Shown here: piece by piece, positions 18,032-26,005 of the stretch
Position numbering within the stretch: the first letter of the stretch is position 1
How the letters are laid out: each line of letters starts with the position of its first letter
Assembly (NCBI RefSeq): GCF_016756315.1
Contig: NZ_AP024235.1
Coordinates: 1,674,001 to 1,738,000, forward strand
Reading direction: 5' to 3'
Source of the DNA: Alteromonas sp. KC3
Lineage (GTDB): Bacteria > Pseudomonadota > Gammaproteobacteria > Enterobacterales > Alteromonadaceae
Length of the DNA: 64,000 nt
The notes under the pieces: model-generated
What the model was told of the DNA's origin: nothing
The model's database searches: none
What the model saw: the letters and a program-made list of their open reading frames with translations, nothing else
Program-made: the position numbers and the translations under genes

Positions 18032-18532
18032 TTAAATATAGAGCGATAAAAGCGTATCTTCGTTGGCCTCTACGTATCTGTGGTTAGCGGCCAGAACACC
18101 CAATAAGGCGTGAGCATTTAATACTGTCATTATACAAATATTTGCAACACCTTGTTGTTTTAACCACACTGAATTCACCGTAAAAAGCGGTGTTTTTATA
18201 GAAAAACGGTCGCCTTTTTTTAAGCCGCAATTGAACTGAGCACCGTGTAAGTGATGTGCGTCAAAGCCGTACTTAATTCGGCATTTTAAACCCACTGACG
18301 ACTTTACCTCAATGGCATAGTCGATAGGTTCAACTTTGAGCACCGTGCCGCTAAAAGGGGCGTAAACAGTATTCGCGGTTGAGCTTATCGCCGCACCGGG
18401 TCCATAAAAACCTTTCTTAAACAGTGTGTCTTCTAAATCGGTTAGCGGTAAAAGCTGCCCAGAAAAAGGGCTTGGAATATCGACACGCTTTGCAAATACT
18501 TCAGGAGGATAACTGAGTAATTTCCCTTGCAC
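18032..18532 (-). CDS. EIIA-glucose-like protein lacking the phosphorylation histidines
   Basis: The 166-residue protein aligns by eye over its length with the EIIA-Glc (Crr) domain: IPSPFSGQLLPL near residue 19, a GPGAAI block near residue 45, VYAPFSGTVLKVEP near residue 57 and the GLKKGDRF...TPLF region. At the two active-site positions the residues are changed: the Crr segment NHAFSIES corresponds to DYAIEVKS (His to Tyr, about 72) and FVHFGID to RIKYGFD (His to Lys, about 87). It therefore should not carry phosphate from HPr; a regulatory or metabolite-binding role is inferred. The GTG start has GGAAGG upstream and lies 2 bases after the ACT-domain gene, implying one operon. Confidence 0.75.
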   Translation of the reverse strand: MQGKLLSYPPEVFAKRVDIPSPFSGQLLPLTDLEDTLFKKGFYGPGAAISSTANTVYAPFSGTVLKVEPIDYAIEVKSSVGLKCRIKYGFDAHHLHGAQFNCGLKKGDRFSIKTPLFTVNSVWLKQQGVANICIMTVLNAHALLGVLAANHRYVEANEDTLLSLYI

Positions 18533-18534
18533 GG

Positions 18535-18924
18535 TTAACCTTCCTCATGAACGGTATAACCTGCCTTTTTCAATGCGGTAACAGCGTCATTTAGTTTATT
18601 GTCTTTTACTAAAAAGAAATCAGTATCAAAGGTTGAAACAACGAAGATTGATACTTTTGCCGCTGCGAGAACTTGTCCAATTTGAGCCATTATGCCGATT
18701 AGTGAAAGGTGAAGTGGTCCTAGTAACTCGAGCGCTCGCCAGCCTTCATCACAATCTAACGATGAGACTTCTACCGTGTTAGGTACAACAATCGACAGCT
18801 CTTCTTCTGTTTTTCCAAGAAAAAAGAGGGGGCTCTGTAGAACAGCGGCCGGTATGTCGCTATCTGGATCCAAACTGTGAATTGTAAATAAAGACTCACG
18901 AACTAAGAGTGTTTGTTTTGGCAT
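18535..18924 (-). CDS. ACT-domain protein (CASTOR/ACT_7-like)
   Basis: The 129-residue protein has a C-terminal ACT-like half, LLGPLHLSLIGIMAQIGQVLAAA-type sequence near residue 70 followed by VSIFVVSTFDTDFFLVKDNKLNDAVTALKKAGY, the signature of small bacterial ACT_7 proteins related to the amino-acid sensor fold of CASTOR. ACT domains bind amino acids; the ligand here is unknown. It is the first gene of a two-gene operon with the pseudo-EIIA gene. Pairing of two ligand-binding-type folds suggests a sensory role, which is an inference. Confidence 0.8.
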   Translation of the reverse strand: MPKQTLLVRESLFTIHSLDPDSDIPAAVLQSPLFFLGKTEEELSIVVPNTVEVSSLDCDEGWRALELLGPLHLSLIGIMAQIGQVLAAAKVSIFVVSTFDTDFFLVKDNKLNDAVTALKKAGYTVHEEG

Positions 18925-18975
18925 GAGAAACCGAAAAAATGAAAACTTCGAAGATACTCACATTAAACCACTAAC

Positions 18976-19130
18976 TGTGGTTAAGTGCTACGTGTTATCC
19001 ACTTAATCTGTGGATAAGTTTGTTGAGTAGTTTGGGGTCTTGTTGTAAGTCCATGATAATAAAGAAATAAATAAACTGTACAAACAATGTGCAGTGGATA
19101 ACATTCTCGATTTTGCAAGCATTTTCCACA
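18976..19130. promoter_or_regulatory. Cluster of DnaA-box-like sites
   Basis: Five matches to the DnaA box TTATCCACA lie in 155 bases: TGTGGTTAA (18976-18984, minus, 8 of 9), TTATCCACT (18995-19003, plus, 8 of 9), TGTGGATAA (19009-19017, minus, perfect), AGTGGATAA (19093-19101, minus, 8 of 9) and TTTTCCACA (19122-19130, plus, 8 of 9). AT-rich stretches separate and follow them. The region lies in the 417-base divergent gap between the ACT-domain operon and the VOC gene, which holds no gene. Only one GATC was seen nearby and no dnaA, dnaN, mnmG or mioC, so it is unlikely to be oriC; it may be a DnaA-binding regulatory or titration site. Confidence 0.5.
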
Positions 19131-19341
19131 GGCGATGTCTACAGTGAAAATAAAAAATGTTTAGATTTTTTGCAATTTCTTGGCTTGACTTTAATGTAGG
19201 GTTTTAGCGGTTAGTCACAAAAGTGTGTCGCCAAAGCGCTACATAAAAAAGCGTTAAAAGTATCCTTGTGTCATCAATTGATCTACATTTGTTAACGCGA
19301 ATGCCTATTTTTTGCCTAAAGATTAAATAAGGAACCTAGCC

Positions 19342-19716
19342 ATGTCAGAAGCTTCTTGGTGTGACATAACAACTGAAGATGCCGAATCGCTCGTTGCGTT
19401 TTATGAATTGGTCATGGGATGGAAAAAGGAGCCTGTTGATATGGGCGGCTATAACGATTACGTAATGATGAGAAACGATGGCACACCCGTAGGTGGTATA
19501 TGTCACAAAAAAGGGGTAAATGCATCGTTGCCAGGTGGCTGGATAAACTATTTCACTGTTGAGAGTTTAAGCGAGGCGTTAGCAAACGCGATCAAAATGG
19601 GCGGGGAGAAAGTGGGTGATATTAGACATCACGGAAGTGACAGTTTTTGTATCATTATCGATCCGTCAGGCGCCCCCTTTGCTTTATATGAAAAAGGTGA
19701 AAAAGGCAGCGATTAA
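19342..19716 (+). CDS. VOC (glyoxalase/bleomycin resistance fold) protein
   Basis: A 124-residue single VOC-domain protein: WCDITTEDAESLVAFYELVMGWKKEP at the N-terminus, VGGICHKKGVNASLPGGWINYFTV in the middle and a C-terminal ISIIDPSGAPFALYE-like strand. Such proteins are metal-dependent dioxygenases, isomerases or binding proteins; this subfamily is uncharacterised. AAGGAACC precedes the ATG. It is convergent with hppD, itself a VOC-fold enzyme, from which it is separated by a hairpin. No functional link is proven. Confidence 0.85.
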   Translation: MSEASWCDITTEDAESLVAFYELVMGWKKEPVDMGGYNDYVMMRNDGTPVGGICHKKGVNASLPGGWINYFTVESLSEALANAIKMGGEKVGDIRHHGSDSFCIIIDPSGAPFALYEKGEKGSD

Positions 19717-19729
19717 GCTGCCTTTCACC
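19696..19729. terminator. Hairpin between convergent VOC and hppD genes
   Basis: GGTGAAAAAGGCAGC pairs with GCTGCCTTTCACC with two bulged A, around the loop GATTA. It overlaps the stop of the VOC gene. There is no long T-run on either strand, so it may work as a weak bidirectional terminator or protect 3' ends. Confidence 0.55.
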
Positions 19730-19744
19730 AGATACGAAGCGTTG

Positions 19745-20818
19745 TTATTTGTTGATTACGCCGCGATTCACTTGGTCGCGTTCAATCGACTCAAACAGCG
19801 CCTTAAAGTTACCTTCACCGAACCCTTCATCTTGTTTTCGTTGAATAAACTCAAAAAACACTGGGCCAAATACCGTTTCTGAGAAGATTTGCAGTAATAG
19901 GCGTGGCTCACCATTTTCTGTAGTACCATCAAGCAGAATGCCGCGCTTTTGTAATTCGTCTACGTTTTCGCCATGGCCTGGTAAACGCTCTTCTAGCATT
20001 TCATAGTAAGTATTTGGAGGTGGGGTCATGAACTTCATGCCGCGCGCCTTTAATTGATCAAGACAGGCAACTAAATCGTCACACGCAAATGCAATGTGTT
20101 GAATACCTTCACCGTTATACTTCATCAAGAATTCTTCGATTTGGCCGCCGCCGCCCACCGCTTCTTCATTTAACGGAATTCGAATTTTACCATCAGGCGC
20201 TGTCATTGCTTTAGACAGTAGACCTGTGTATTCACCTTTAATGTCGAAGTAACGAATTTCGCGGAAATTAAATAGCTTCTCGTAGAAATTTGCCCAAAAA
20301 TCCATTCGACCGCGATATACGTTGTGAGTTAGGTGGTCGAGTGTATGGAAGCCACAGCCTTTCGGATTGCGGTCGACACCTTCAATCCAATTAAAGTCGA
20401 TGTCGTAAATAGTGTTGTCGCCTTGATAGCGGTCGATCAAGTAAAGCATTGCTCCACCGATACCTTTAATGGCAGGCAGTTTTAGCTCCATTGGACCTGT
20501 GTGCGTGTCCATTGGTTGTGCACCACGTGCAAGCACTTCTTTGTAGGCCTTCTGCGAGTCTTTTACACGAAAAGCCATTCCGCAAGCCGATGGACCATGC
20601 TCTTCGGCATAGTACGAGGCATGACAATTTTTCTCGTAGTTACTTAATAAGTTAATGTCACCTTGGCGCCAGAGTTCTACATCTTTCGATTTGTGACGTG
20701 CTACTCGGGTAAAACCCATAGCTTCAAATATCGGCTCTAACATGCCTTTTTCAGGCGCTGTGAACTCTAAGAATTCAAAGCCGTCTAAGCCAATTGGATT
20801 TTCAAATAAATCTGCCAT
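19745..20818 (-). CDS. hppD: 4-hydroxyphenylpyruvate dioxygenase
   Basis: HppD converts 4-hydroxyphenylpyruvate, O2 included, to homogentisate with loss of CO2. The 357-residue protein has two VOC domains; the iron ligands are visible in the C-terminal one: His in [12 protein letters not shown] near residue 160, His in [11 protein letters not shown] near residue 240 and Glu in [10 protein letters not shown] near residue 325. Length matches bacterial enzymes. Its partner hmgA lies upstream on the same strand, 406 bases away, so the tyrosine pathway continues in the same direction, though they may have separate promoters. Fumarylacetoacetase and maleylacetoacetate isomerase are not in the window. 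Confidence 0.96.
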   Translation of the reverse strand: MADLFENPIGLDGFEFLEFTAPEKGMLEPIFEAMGFTRVARHKSKDVELWRQGDINLLSNYEKNCHASYYAEEHGPSACGMAFRVKDSQKAYKEVLARGAQPMDTHTGPMELKLPAIKGIGGAMLYLIDRYQGDNTIYDIDFNWIEGVDRNPKGCGFHTLDHLTHNVYRGRMDFWANFYEKLFNFREIRYFDIKGEYTGLLSKAMTAPDGKIRIPLNEEAVGGGGQIEEFLMKYNGEGIQHIAFACDDLVACLDQLKARGMKFMTPPPNTYYEMLEERLPGHGENVDELQKRGILLDGTTENGEPRLLLQIFSETVFGPVFFEFIQRKQDEGFGEGNFKALFESIERDQVNRGVINK

Positions 20819-21224
20819 GGAGATACTTCCTCAACGTAATACTGATTTTGTAATTGTGAGTGGATTGTAAGCGCGAGGTAAAAATGCAGGCAATAGCATA
20901 CCGCTATACAAGTACAGTGGCTTGGAAAGCCCAGGTGTAACGATTTGTTTTCGCTTCACCTATGTGAGTTTATTTAAAGTACGCCTATTTCTAATAAGTT
21001 ATTGTTTTTGAATGTTTATATTGTTTTTGTCTACTGTTTCTATGTGTTCATAAAAACGTACAGCGCAATTAGGCAGTGCACAAGCATATACACACCGGAT
21101 GACCGAGCATTGCGTACATGCTTGTTGCACACTTATGTAGATGGCTACACGACGTGTGCACTTCCTTGTCTAAATGCTAAACACTTTGCTGTAAAAACGT
21201 ACGGCAAAGGTCAACACGCTCTAA
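20819..21224. other. Intergenic region hmgA/hppD
   Basis: This 406-base stretch is AT-rich and presumably carries the hppD promoter. A 104-codon plus-strand open frame inside it (21002-21316) is not similar to anything I recognise and runs into hmgA antisense, so it is not called. No convincing hairpin terminator for hmgA was found. Confidence 0.5.
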
Positions 21225-22520
21225 TTACTTTTTACCGTCGTAGTACTTTTTCAATCCGTCCCAGCATGATAAATAGTTACGCTGGCGTATCTCTGAGTTT
21301 AAGGCAAACTCAGTAGGAGCGATGGCGTAACGTGACTCAAACATAAAGGCCAGTGTATTTTCGTAGCGCTGCGGCTTGAGTTCAGCGTTAGACGCCTTTT
21401 CAAACACTTCTGCTTCCGGTCCGTGAGGCGTCATGCAATTGTGTAAACTCATTCCACCAGGTACAAATCCATGCTCTTTTGCGTCATATGTACCTTCAAT
21501 AAGCCCCATAAACTCGCTCATAATATTGCGATGGTAATAGGGAGGACGAAAGGTATTGTCAGCGACCATCCAACGTGGTGGGAATATGACAAAATCGACG
21601 TTTGCGGTGCCTTCTAGATCAGATGGTGATGTTAAAACGGTAAATATGGAAGGGTCGGGATGGTCAAAACTGACTGTGTTCATCACATTGAACAACGATA
21701 AATCGTACTTGTACGGTGCAGAATTACCAACCCACGCGACAACATCAAAAGGAGAGTGCCCAAGTGTTGCTTCAAACAGGTTGCCGCAAAACTTATTAAC
21801 CATGACATGTGGTGTTTCATTATCCTCAAACCACGCTGTTGGGTATTGAAAATCACGCTGGTTTGCATAGCCGTTTGCGCCAACTGGGCCGCGCTCTGGC
21901 AGCACAAAAGGGTGGCCATAGTTTTCACAAATATATCCGCGAATAGCGCTACTTGTAGGCGTAATAGCAAAGCGTACACCTCTAGGAATAACAAGAATTT
22001 CCCCAGGCGATACTGACAACTTACCAAACTCTGTGGTCACGAGCATATCCCCGTGTTGGGGAACAAATAGCATTTCACCGTCTGATGAGTAAAACACTTT
22101 GTTGTCCATTGGCGCATTAGCAGCGTAACAATGTATTCCCATGCCAGTTTGCGCTTGCGCATCGCCATTGGTTGCGACCGTTACAAGGCCTTCTACGAAA
22201 TCAGTTTTTTTATCTGGAAGTGGTACAGGATCCCAACGCAAAACGTTAGGTGGGCAGGGAATACCGGTTTGCGGTGCAGTGCGAATAAGGCCGTTACTCA
22301 CTGGAGTAAAGTCACCCATGGCAATGGAAGGATGCAAGCGGTATGTCCAGCTTCGGCGGTTGTGCGCGCGTGGTGCTGTAAATGCAGTACTGCTGAATTG
22401 TTCTGCATAGAGTTTATAGTTAACCTTTTGTGGACTAAATTGCCCTTTGGGTAAAGCGCCTGGCAACGCTTCTGTTTCGTGCTCGTTATTAAACCCAGAC
22501 AAATATGTGACGTTTTCCAT
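21225..22520 (-). CDS. hmgA: Homogentisate 1,2-dioxygenase
   Basis: HmgA cleaves the ring of homogentisate to maleylacetoacetate. The 431-residue protein begins MENVTYLSGFNNEHETEALPG, a conserved HmgA N-terminus. The iron-binding region PYYHRNIMSEFMGLIEG lies near residue 330, followed by FVPGGMSLHNCMTPHGPE near residue 357. The ATG at 22520 is chosen because it starts at the family N-terminus with GGAATGGG upstream; a frame extended to 22574 lacks support. A divergently transcribed MarR-type gene and two AACTAGTT palindromes lie upstream. Loss of this gene typically gives brown pyomelanin pigment in other bacteria. Confidence 0.96.
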   Translation of the reverse strand: MENVTYLSGFNNEHETEALPGALPKGQFSPQKVNYKLYAEQFSSTAFTAPRAHNRRSWTYRLHPSIAMGDFTPVSNGLIRTAPQTGIPCPPNVLRWDPVPLPDKKTDFVEGLVTVATNGDAQAQTGMGIHCYAANAPMDNKVFYSSDGEMLFVPQHGDMLVTTEFGKLSVSPGEILVIPRGVRFAITPTSSAIRGYICENYGHPFVLPERGPVGANGYANQRDFQYPTAWFEDNETPHVMVNKFCGNLFEATLGHSPFDVVAWVGNSAPYKYDLSLFNVMNTVSFDHPDPSIFTVLTSPSDLEGTANVDFVIFPPRWMVADNTFRPPYYHRNIMSEFMGLIEGTYDAKEHGFVPGGMSLHNCMTPHGPEAEVFEKASNAELKPQRYENTLAFMFESRYAIAPTEFALNSEIRQRNYLSCWDGLKKYYDGKK

Positions 22521-22562
22521 AAACCCATTCCAATAATAAAAAGGTAAAAACAGTGAATATCG

Positions 22563-22587
22563 AACTAGTTGCAAATGAAACTAGTTT
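22563..22587. promoter_or_regulatory. Paired AACTAGTT palindromes upstream of hmgA
   Basis: AACTAGTT at 22563-22570 is repeated inside AAACTAGTTT at 22578-22587; both are perfect palindromes and their centres are 16 bases apart. They lie 43-67 bases before the hmgA start and face the MarR-type gene at 22766. Two equal palindromes at this spacing suggest a dimeric repressor site, most simply for that MarR protein. Inference only. Confidence 0.45.
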
Positions 22588-22765
22588 GAGTAGGCTAGTG
22601 CTAATCAACGTGTAAATCAATTGTGAACAGCATGAGTGCTTCATAGGCGAGTGCAAGAATTGTTTTATTAAGTTTACACTCATAATTTACAGGTTAGTGC
22701 ATTTGCGACAGCAGGGGTGTGGTCACGCTCTAGCTAATCAAGTTAACTGGTTTTAGTAGGAGAAT

Positions 22766-23221
22766 GTGGTGACACTCGATGAAATGCTGGCTTACAGGGT
22801 GGCGATGCTCTCTGGAAATCTAAGTGAATCCTTATATTCAGTGTATGCCCCTTATGACCTTACTATGCCGCAATGGCGCATTATGGCAACGCTTGGAACT
22901 TTGCAAAACAAAGAAAGCAATAAAGAAAGCAAGAAAGACTGCATCGTTAGTATGACAGCTAAGCAACTTGTAAAAGCCACTCGCCTTGACAAAGTGACAG
23001 TAACCCGTGCCCTGCAGCAAATGGAGCGTCACCGTTTGATTGATAAGCGTCAAGATACATCTGATGGTCGTGCGGTTAACGTGAGTTTGTCGATAACAGG
23101 GCAGAACGTGTATTTAAAGATATTGCCCAATGTAATTAGGTGGCAAGAAGAAAAGCTAGCTAGCATCACTGATTCTGAGTATCAAATATTCCTAAAAGTG
23201 ATAGATAAGCTGACGTCATAA
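22766..23221 (+). CDS. MarR-family transcriptional regulator
   Basis: The 151-residue protein is a winged-helix regulator: YDLTMPQWRIMATLG near residue 30, a recognition region TRLDKVTVTRALQQMERHRLI near residue 75 and the wing motif DTSDGRAVNVSLSITGQ near residue 96. Between the first helix block and the recognition helix it has a Lys/Glu/Ser/Asn-rich insertion (NKESNKESKKD), unusual for the family. A GTG at 22766 starts the frame; the next codon, also GTG (22769), has better spacing to AGGAGA and may be the true start. It is divergent from hmgA, so control of homogentisate breakdown is likely. Confidence 0.88.
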   Translation: MVTLDEMLAYRVAMLSGNLSESLYSVYAPYDLTMPQWRIMATLGTLQNKESNKESKKDCIVSMTAKQLVKATRLDKVTVTRALQQMERHRLIDKRQDTSDGRAVNVSLSITGQNVYLKILPNVIRWQEEKLASITDSEYQIFLKVIDKLTS

Positions 23222-23339
23222 AATATGGGCCTGTGCCTTTAATTACGTGGTCTGACAAGCTTGGTGATAGATTGCGTAAGGGTTACTTTTGCGTGTTTAA
23301 CTGTTAAATTGCCTCGAAATCGTTAATCAAGGATATTGA

Positions 23340-24416
23340 GTGGCTCCTCTTGAAGTGTATGCAGGGCAAACTGCACGTGAAACTATTATCAAAAATGGTT
23401 TTGTCCCCGAACTGTTTAGTTATTTTCTAGGGGCATCGGGGGGCCCAAAATGGTTCTCTTTAGCAGGCCTTGACCGCGTTTTATTTCCAGAATGGTTTGC
23501 CAATGTATCGCACCAAATCCACGTTATCGGGTCGTCCGCAGGGGCATTTAGAACTATTTGCGCCGTGCAAGATGACCCGCTTGCAGCAATTAATCGATTG
23601 GCAGAATCTTATTCTACGACAACCTATAGCAGCGATAAGCCTACACCCAAAGAAATAACCGAAAAAGCGCTCGACTTACTAAAAGTAATGGTAGACGAAG
23701 AGGGGAAGCAACAAGTACTGTCGAATGAGCGTTTTAAAGCACACCTTATCGTAGCAAAATGCTTAGGCGCAACCCGCTTTGAAAGCAAGTTTAGGCAACT
23801 TTCTGGTTTGGCTATGAGTGCAGCAGCAAATACCGTTAGCCGCAAGAACTTGTCCCGTCTGTATACGCGCTATGTTTTTTCTACGCCAGGTAGTGACTTT
23901 ACTATTCACGATCCCTACCACTTACCTACGCAATATCACGAGCTGACTCAAGGTAATATTCACGATGCATTATTAGCATCAGGCTCTATTCCTGTGGTTA
24001 TTGAAGGCGTAACGAACATAGAAGGGGCACCGCAAGGTATGTATCGCGATGGCGGTATTATTGATTACCATTTTGATCTGTCGTTTGGGCCTGACAAAGG
24101 GCTAGTGTTATATCCACATTTTTACAACAAGCCCATTCCCGGATGGTTCGACAAAGGGCTGAAAGGTCGTGTGCCTCATCGTTCTAGTTATGACAATGTA
24201 GTGATGCTTGTGCCCTCAAGTACGTTTGTAGCGAATTTGCCCTATAGTAAAATTCCCGACAGAAAGGATTTTGAAGTACTCGATGCCAATACACGCATTA
24301 AGTACTGGCAGACTGTCTTGAAAGAAACTGACAGGCTAGGGGAGTATTTTATGAATTCAGTGGCTGACGGTTCGTTAGTCAATAATATTAAGCCATTGCC
24401 TTTTAAACAGGTGTAA
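23340..24416 (+). CDS. Patatin-like phospholipase family protein
   Basis: The 358-residue protein has a patatin fold: a GASGGPKWFSLAGLD oxyanion-type Gly-rich segment near residue 31, the nucleophile elbow GSSAGAFR (GxSxG) near residue 62, and the catalytic Asp in YRDGGIIDYH near residue 238. Ser-Asp dyad enzymes of this class hydrolyse lipid acyl chains. No signal peptide is seen, so it probably acts in the cytoplasm or at the inner membrane. The start is a GTG with AAGGA seven bases upstream. Neighbours give no hint of substrate. Confidence 0.88.
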   Translation: MAPLEVYAGQTARETIIKNGFVPELFSYFLGASGGPKWFSLAGLDRVLFPEWFANVSHQIHVIGSSAGAFRTICAVQDDPLAAINRLAESYSTTTYSSDKPTPKEITEKALDLLKVMVDEEGKQQVLSNERFKAHLIVAKCLGATRFESKFRQLSGLAMSAAANTVSRKNLSRLYTRYVFSTPGSDFTIHDPYHLPTQYHELTQGNIHDALLASGSIPVVIEGVTNIEGAPQGMYRDGGIIDYHFDLSFGPDKGLVLYPHFYNKPIPGWFDKGLKGRVPHRSSYDNVVMLVPSSTFVANLPYSKIPDRKDFEVLDANTRIKYWQTVLKETDRLGEYFMNSVADGSLVNNIKPLPFKQV

Positions 24417-24515
24417 AGGTGGGCAGGCCTTTTGTTAACTCGACTAAATTTTAAGTCTATATTTCAAACATTGCTGACTTATTAGTCACTTAACCTGTCG
24501 AAGGTTAACTTTTTC

Positions 24516-24544
24516 TTGCAGGCAAGCCGAAGCCTAAGTATTAT
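24516..24544 (+). promoter_or_regulatory. Probable sigma-70 promoter of tRNA-Val
   Basis: TTGCAG (24516-24521) and TATTAT (24539-24544) are separated by exactly 17 bases and followed by a GC-rich discriminator (ACGCGCC), as is usual for growth-rate-regulated stable RNA promoters. The tRNA begins 47 bases after the -10 box. Confidence 0.6.
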
Positions 24545-24591
24545 ACGCGCCGTTGTTAGGACATTCTTCTGCACTTGGCAACGTCGATTAT

Positions 24592-24668
<77 letters not shown>

Positions 24669-24925
24669 TCTATTCCTTTTCAAAATCTTCATAAACCTTC
24701 GCCTTAGCACTAGTCCAGTTTCATAACGAATTGACCAAGAAAATAGCTTCGTAAACAGCAATTCGCTCTTCATTGTGTTGAACAGCAAAGACGCTCATGA
24801 CAAGGAGTCGTTTAGTTTTGAAGTAACTACATCTTAACCTTGCATACGGTTGACAATTCTATGCGTCACTTTTTGCCGTATAGTTGTTTCATGCTTACCA
24901 AACGTAAACTTTCGAAAGTAAGCAC

Positions 24926-26005
24926 ATGCAAAACATTCAAACTGAACAAATTAAAATTCACGTTATTGGTGTAGGCGGTTGTGGCGGTAATGCAGTGAAC
25001 AACATGGCCAGTCTTTGTGCGCATGACAATATTAGGTTTACCGCTGTTAACACCGATATCGCTGCGTTGCATCGATGCTCAAATCATGAAGTGTTATTGA
25101 TAGGGGAGGCAACAACTAAAGGGTATGGAGCTGGGGCTAACCCGGATGTCGCAAGCGATGCCGCCATTCAGAGTAAAGATGCTTTAACGACATTAATTAA
25201 AGATGCTGACCTTATCATCATTATTGCAGGCCTAGGTGGCGGCACAGGAAGCGGCGCAACGCCAATCCTGATAGATTTAGCCAAAGAGAGCGATATCGAT
25301 GTGATGTGTTTTGTTACGCTTCCTTTCAAGGCTGAAGGAGGCAAGCGAAGCGACATTGCTAGAAACGCGCTTGAGACAATACGAAGCAAAGCGAATGCTA
25401 CGCTAGTTATGTCTAACGATTCATTGCTTTCTGCACTAGATGAAACCGTAGGGCTTCTTTCTGCATTTCGTCATTGTGACACTCAAATGCATAAAATTGT
25501 CGAAGCCATTATCGTAATGCTTACAAACACGGGTTATATCAACGTCGATATCAATGATTTCAGTCATATTCTCTCTCTTGAGGGAGAGACTGCGCTAGGC
25601 GTGGGTATTGCTGAAGATGACAGTTTATTAAGCGCAGCATTAAAGCGCGCCTTAGAAAACCCATTAGTCGACAAACAGAATATAATAGGGGCGCAAGGCG
25701 TTATTGCGCAGCTAACGTGCAAAGAAGAGCCCAGTTTAGCTATGTATGAAGAAATGCTAGCTACCCTCCAATCTTTAGTCGATGGCCCTCAAACTCTTAT
25801 TATTACTGGCGTAACGTTATCGCCAGAACTACCACATTTTGGTGAAGTCTTAGTTATCGCCACGGGTGTGCCTTCAAGTGAACAAAGCTTTGAAGAAGAG
25901 AAAAATGTGATACCTATGAAGCAAGCATCCACATCATTGAGAAAGGACGCGGCATACTTGGAAATACCTGCTTTTGTGAGGTTGCAGGGTAGGGATTTAA
26001 ATTAA
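24926..26005 (+). CDS. FtsZ-like tubulin homologue, divergent stand-alone paralogue
   Basis: The 359-residue protein has the FtsZ core: VIGVGGCGGNAVNNM near residue 14, FTAVNTD near residue 38, TKGYGAGANPD near residue 64, the tubulin signature GGGTGSG at 104-110, PFKAEGGKR near residue 133, and a T7 loop NVDIND at 206-211 that keeps the catalytic Asn/Asp pattern. After the core comes a short linker of about 28 residues and then YLEIPAFVRLQ at 344-354, which matches the conserved FtsZ C-terminal peptide (E. coli DIPAFLRKQ) that binds FtsA, ZipA and MinC. It is outside any division gene cluster and its sequence is clearly divergent, so I infer a second FtsZ. The ribosome site is weak. Its stop overlaps the convergent WYL gene by 4 bases. 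Confidence 0.88.
   Translation: MQNIQTEQIKIHVIGVGGCGGNAVNNMASLCAHDNIRFTAVNTDIAALHRCSNHEVLLIGEATTKGYGAGANPDVASDAAIQSKDALTTLIKDADLIIIIAGLGGGTGSGATPILIDLAKESDIDVMCFVTLPFKAEGGKRSDIARNALETIRSKANATLVMSNDSLLSALDETVGLLSAFRHCDTQMHKIVEAIIVMLTNTGYINVDINDFSHILSLEGETALGVGIAEDDSLLSAALKRALENPLVDKQNIIGAQGVIAQLTCKEEPSLAMYEEMLATLQSLVDGPQTLIITGVTLSPELPHFGEVLVIATGVPSSEQSFEEEKNVIPMKQASTSLRKDAAYLEIPAFVRLQGRDLN

Noticed and set aside
18925..19341. Chromosomal origin oriC
   Set aside because: DnaA-box-like sites are present, but there is a single GATC nearby, no convincing 13-mer repeats, and none of the genes usually flanking oriC.
24850..24884. TTGACA and TATAGT as promoter of the FtsZ-like gene
   Set aside because: The boxes are 23 bases apart, too far for a normal sigma-70 promoter.
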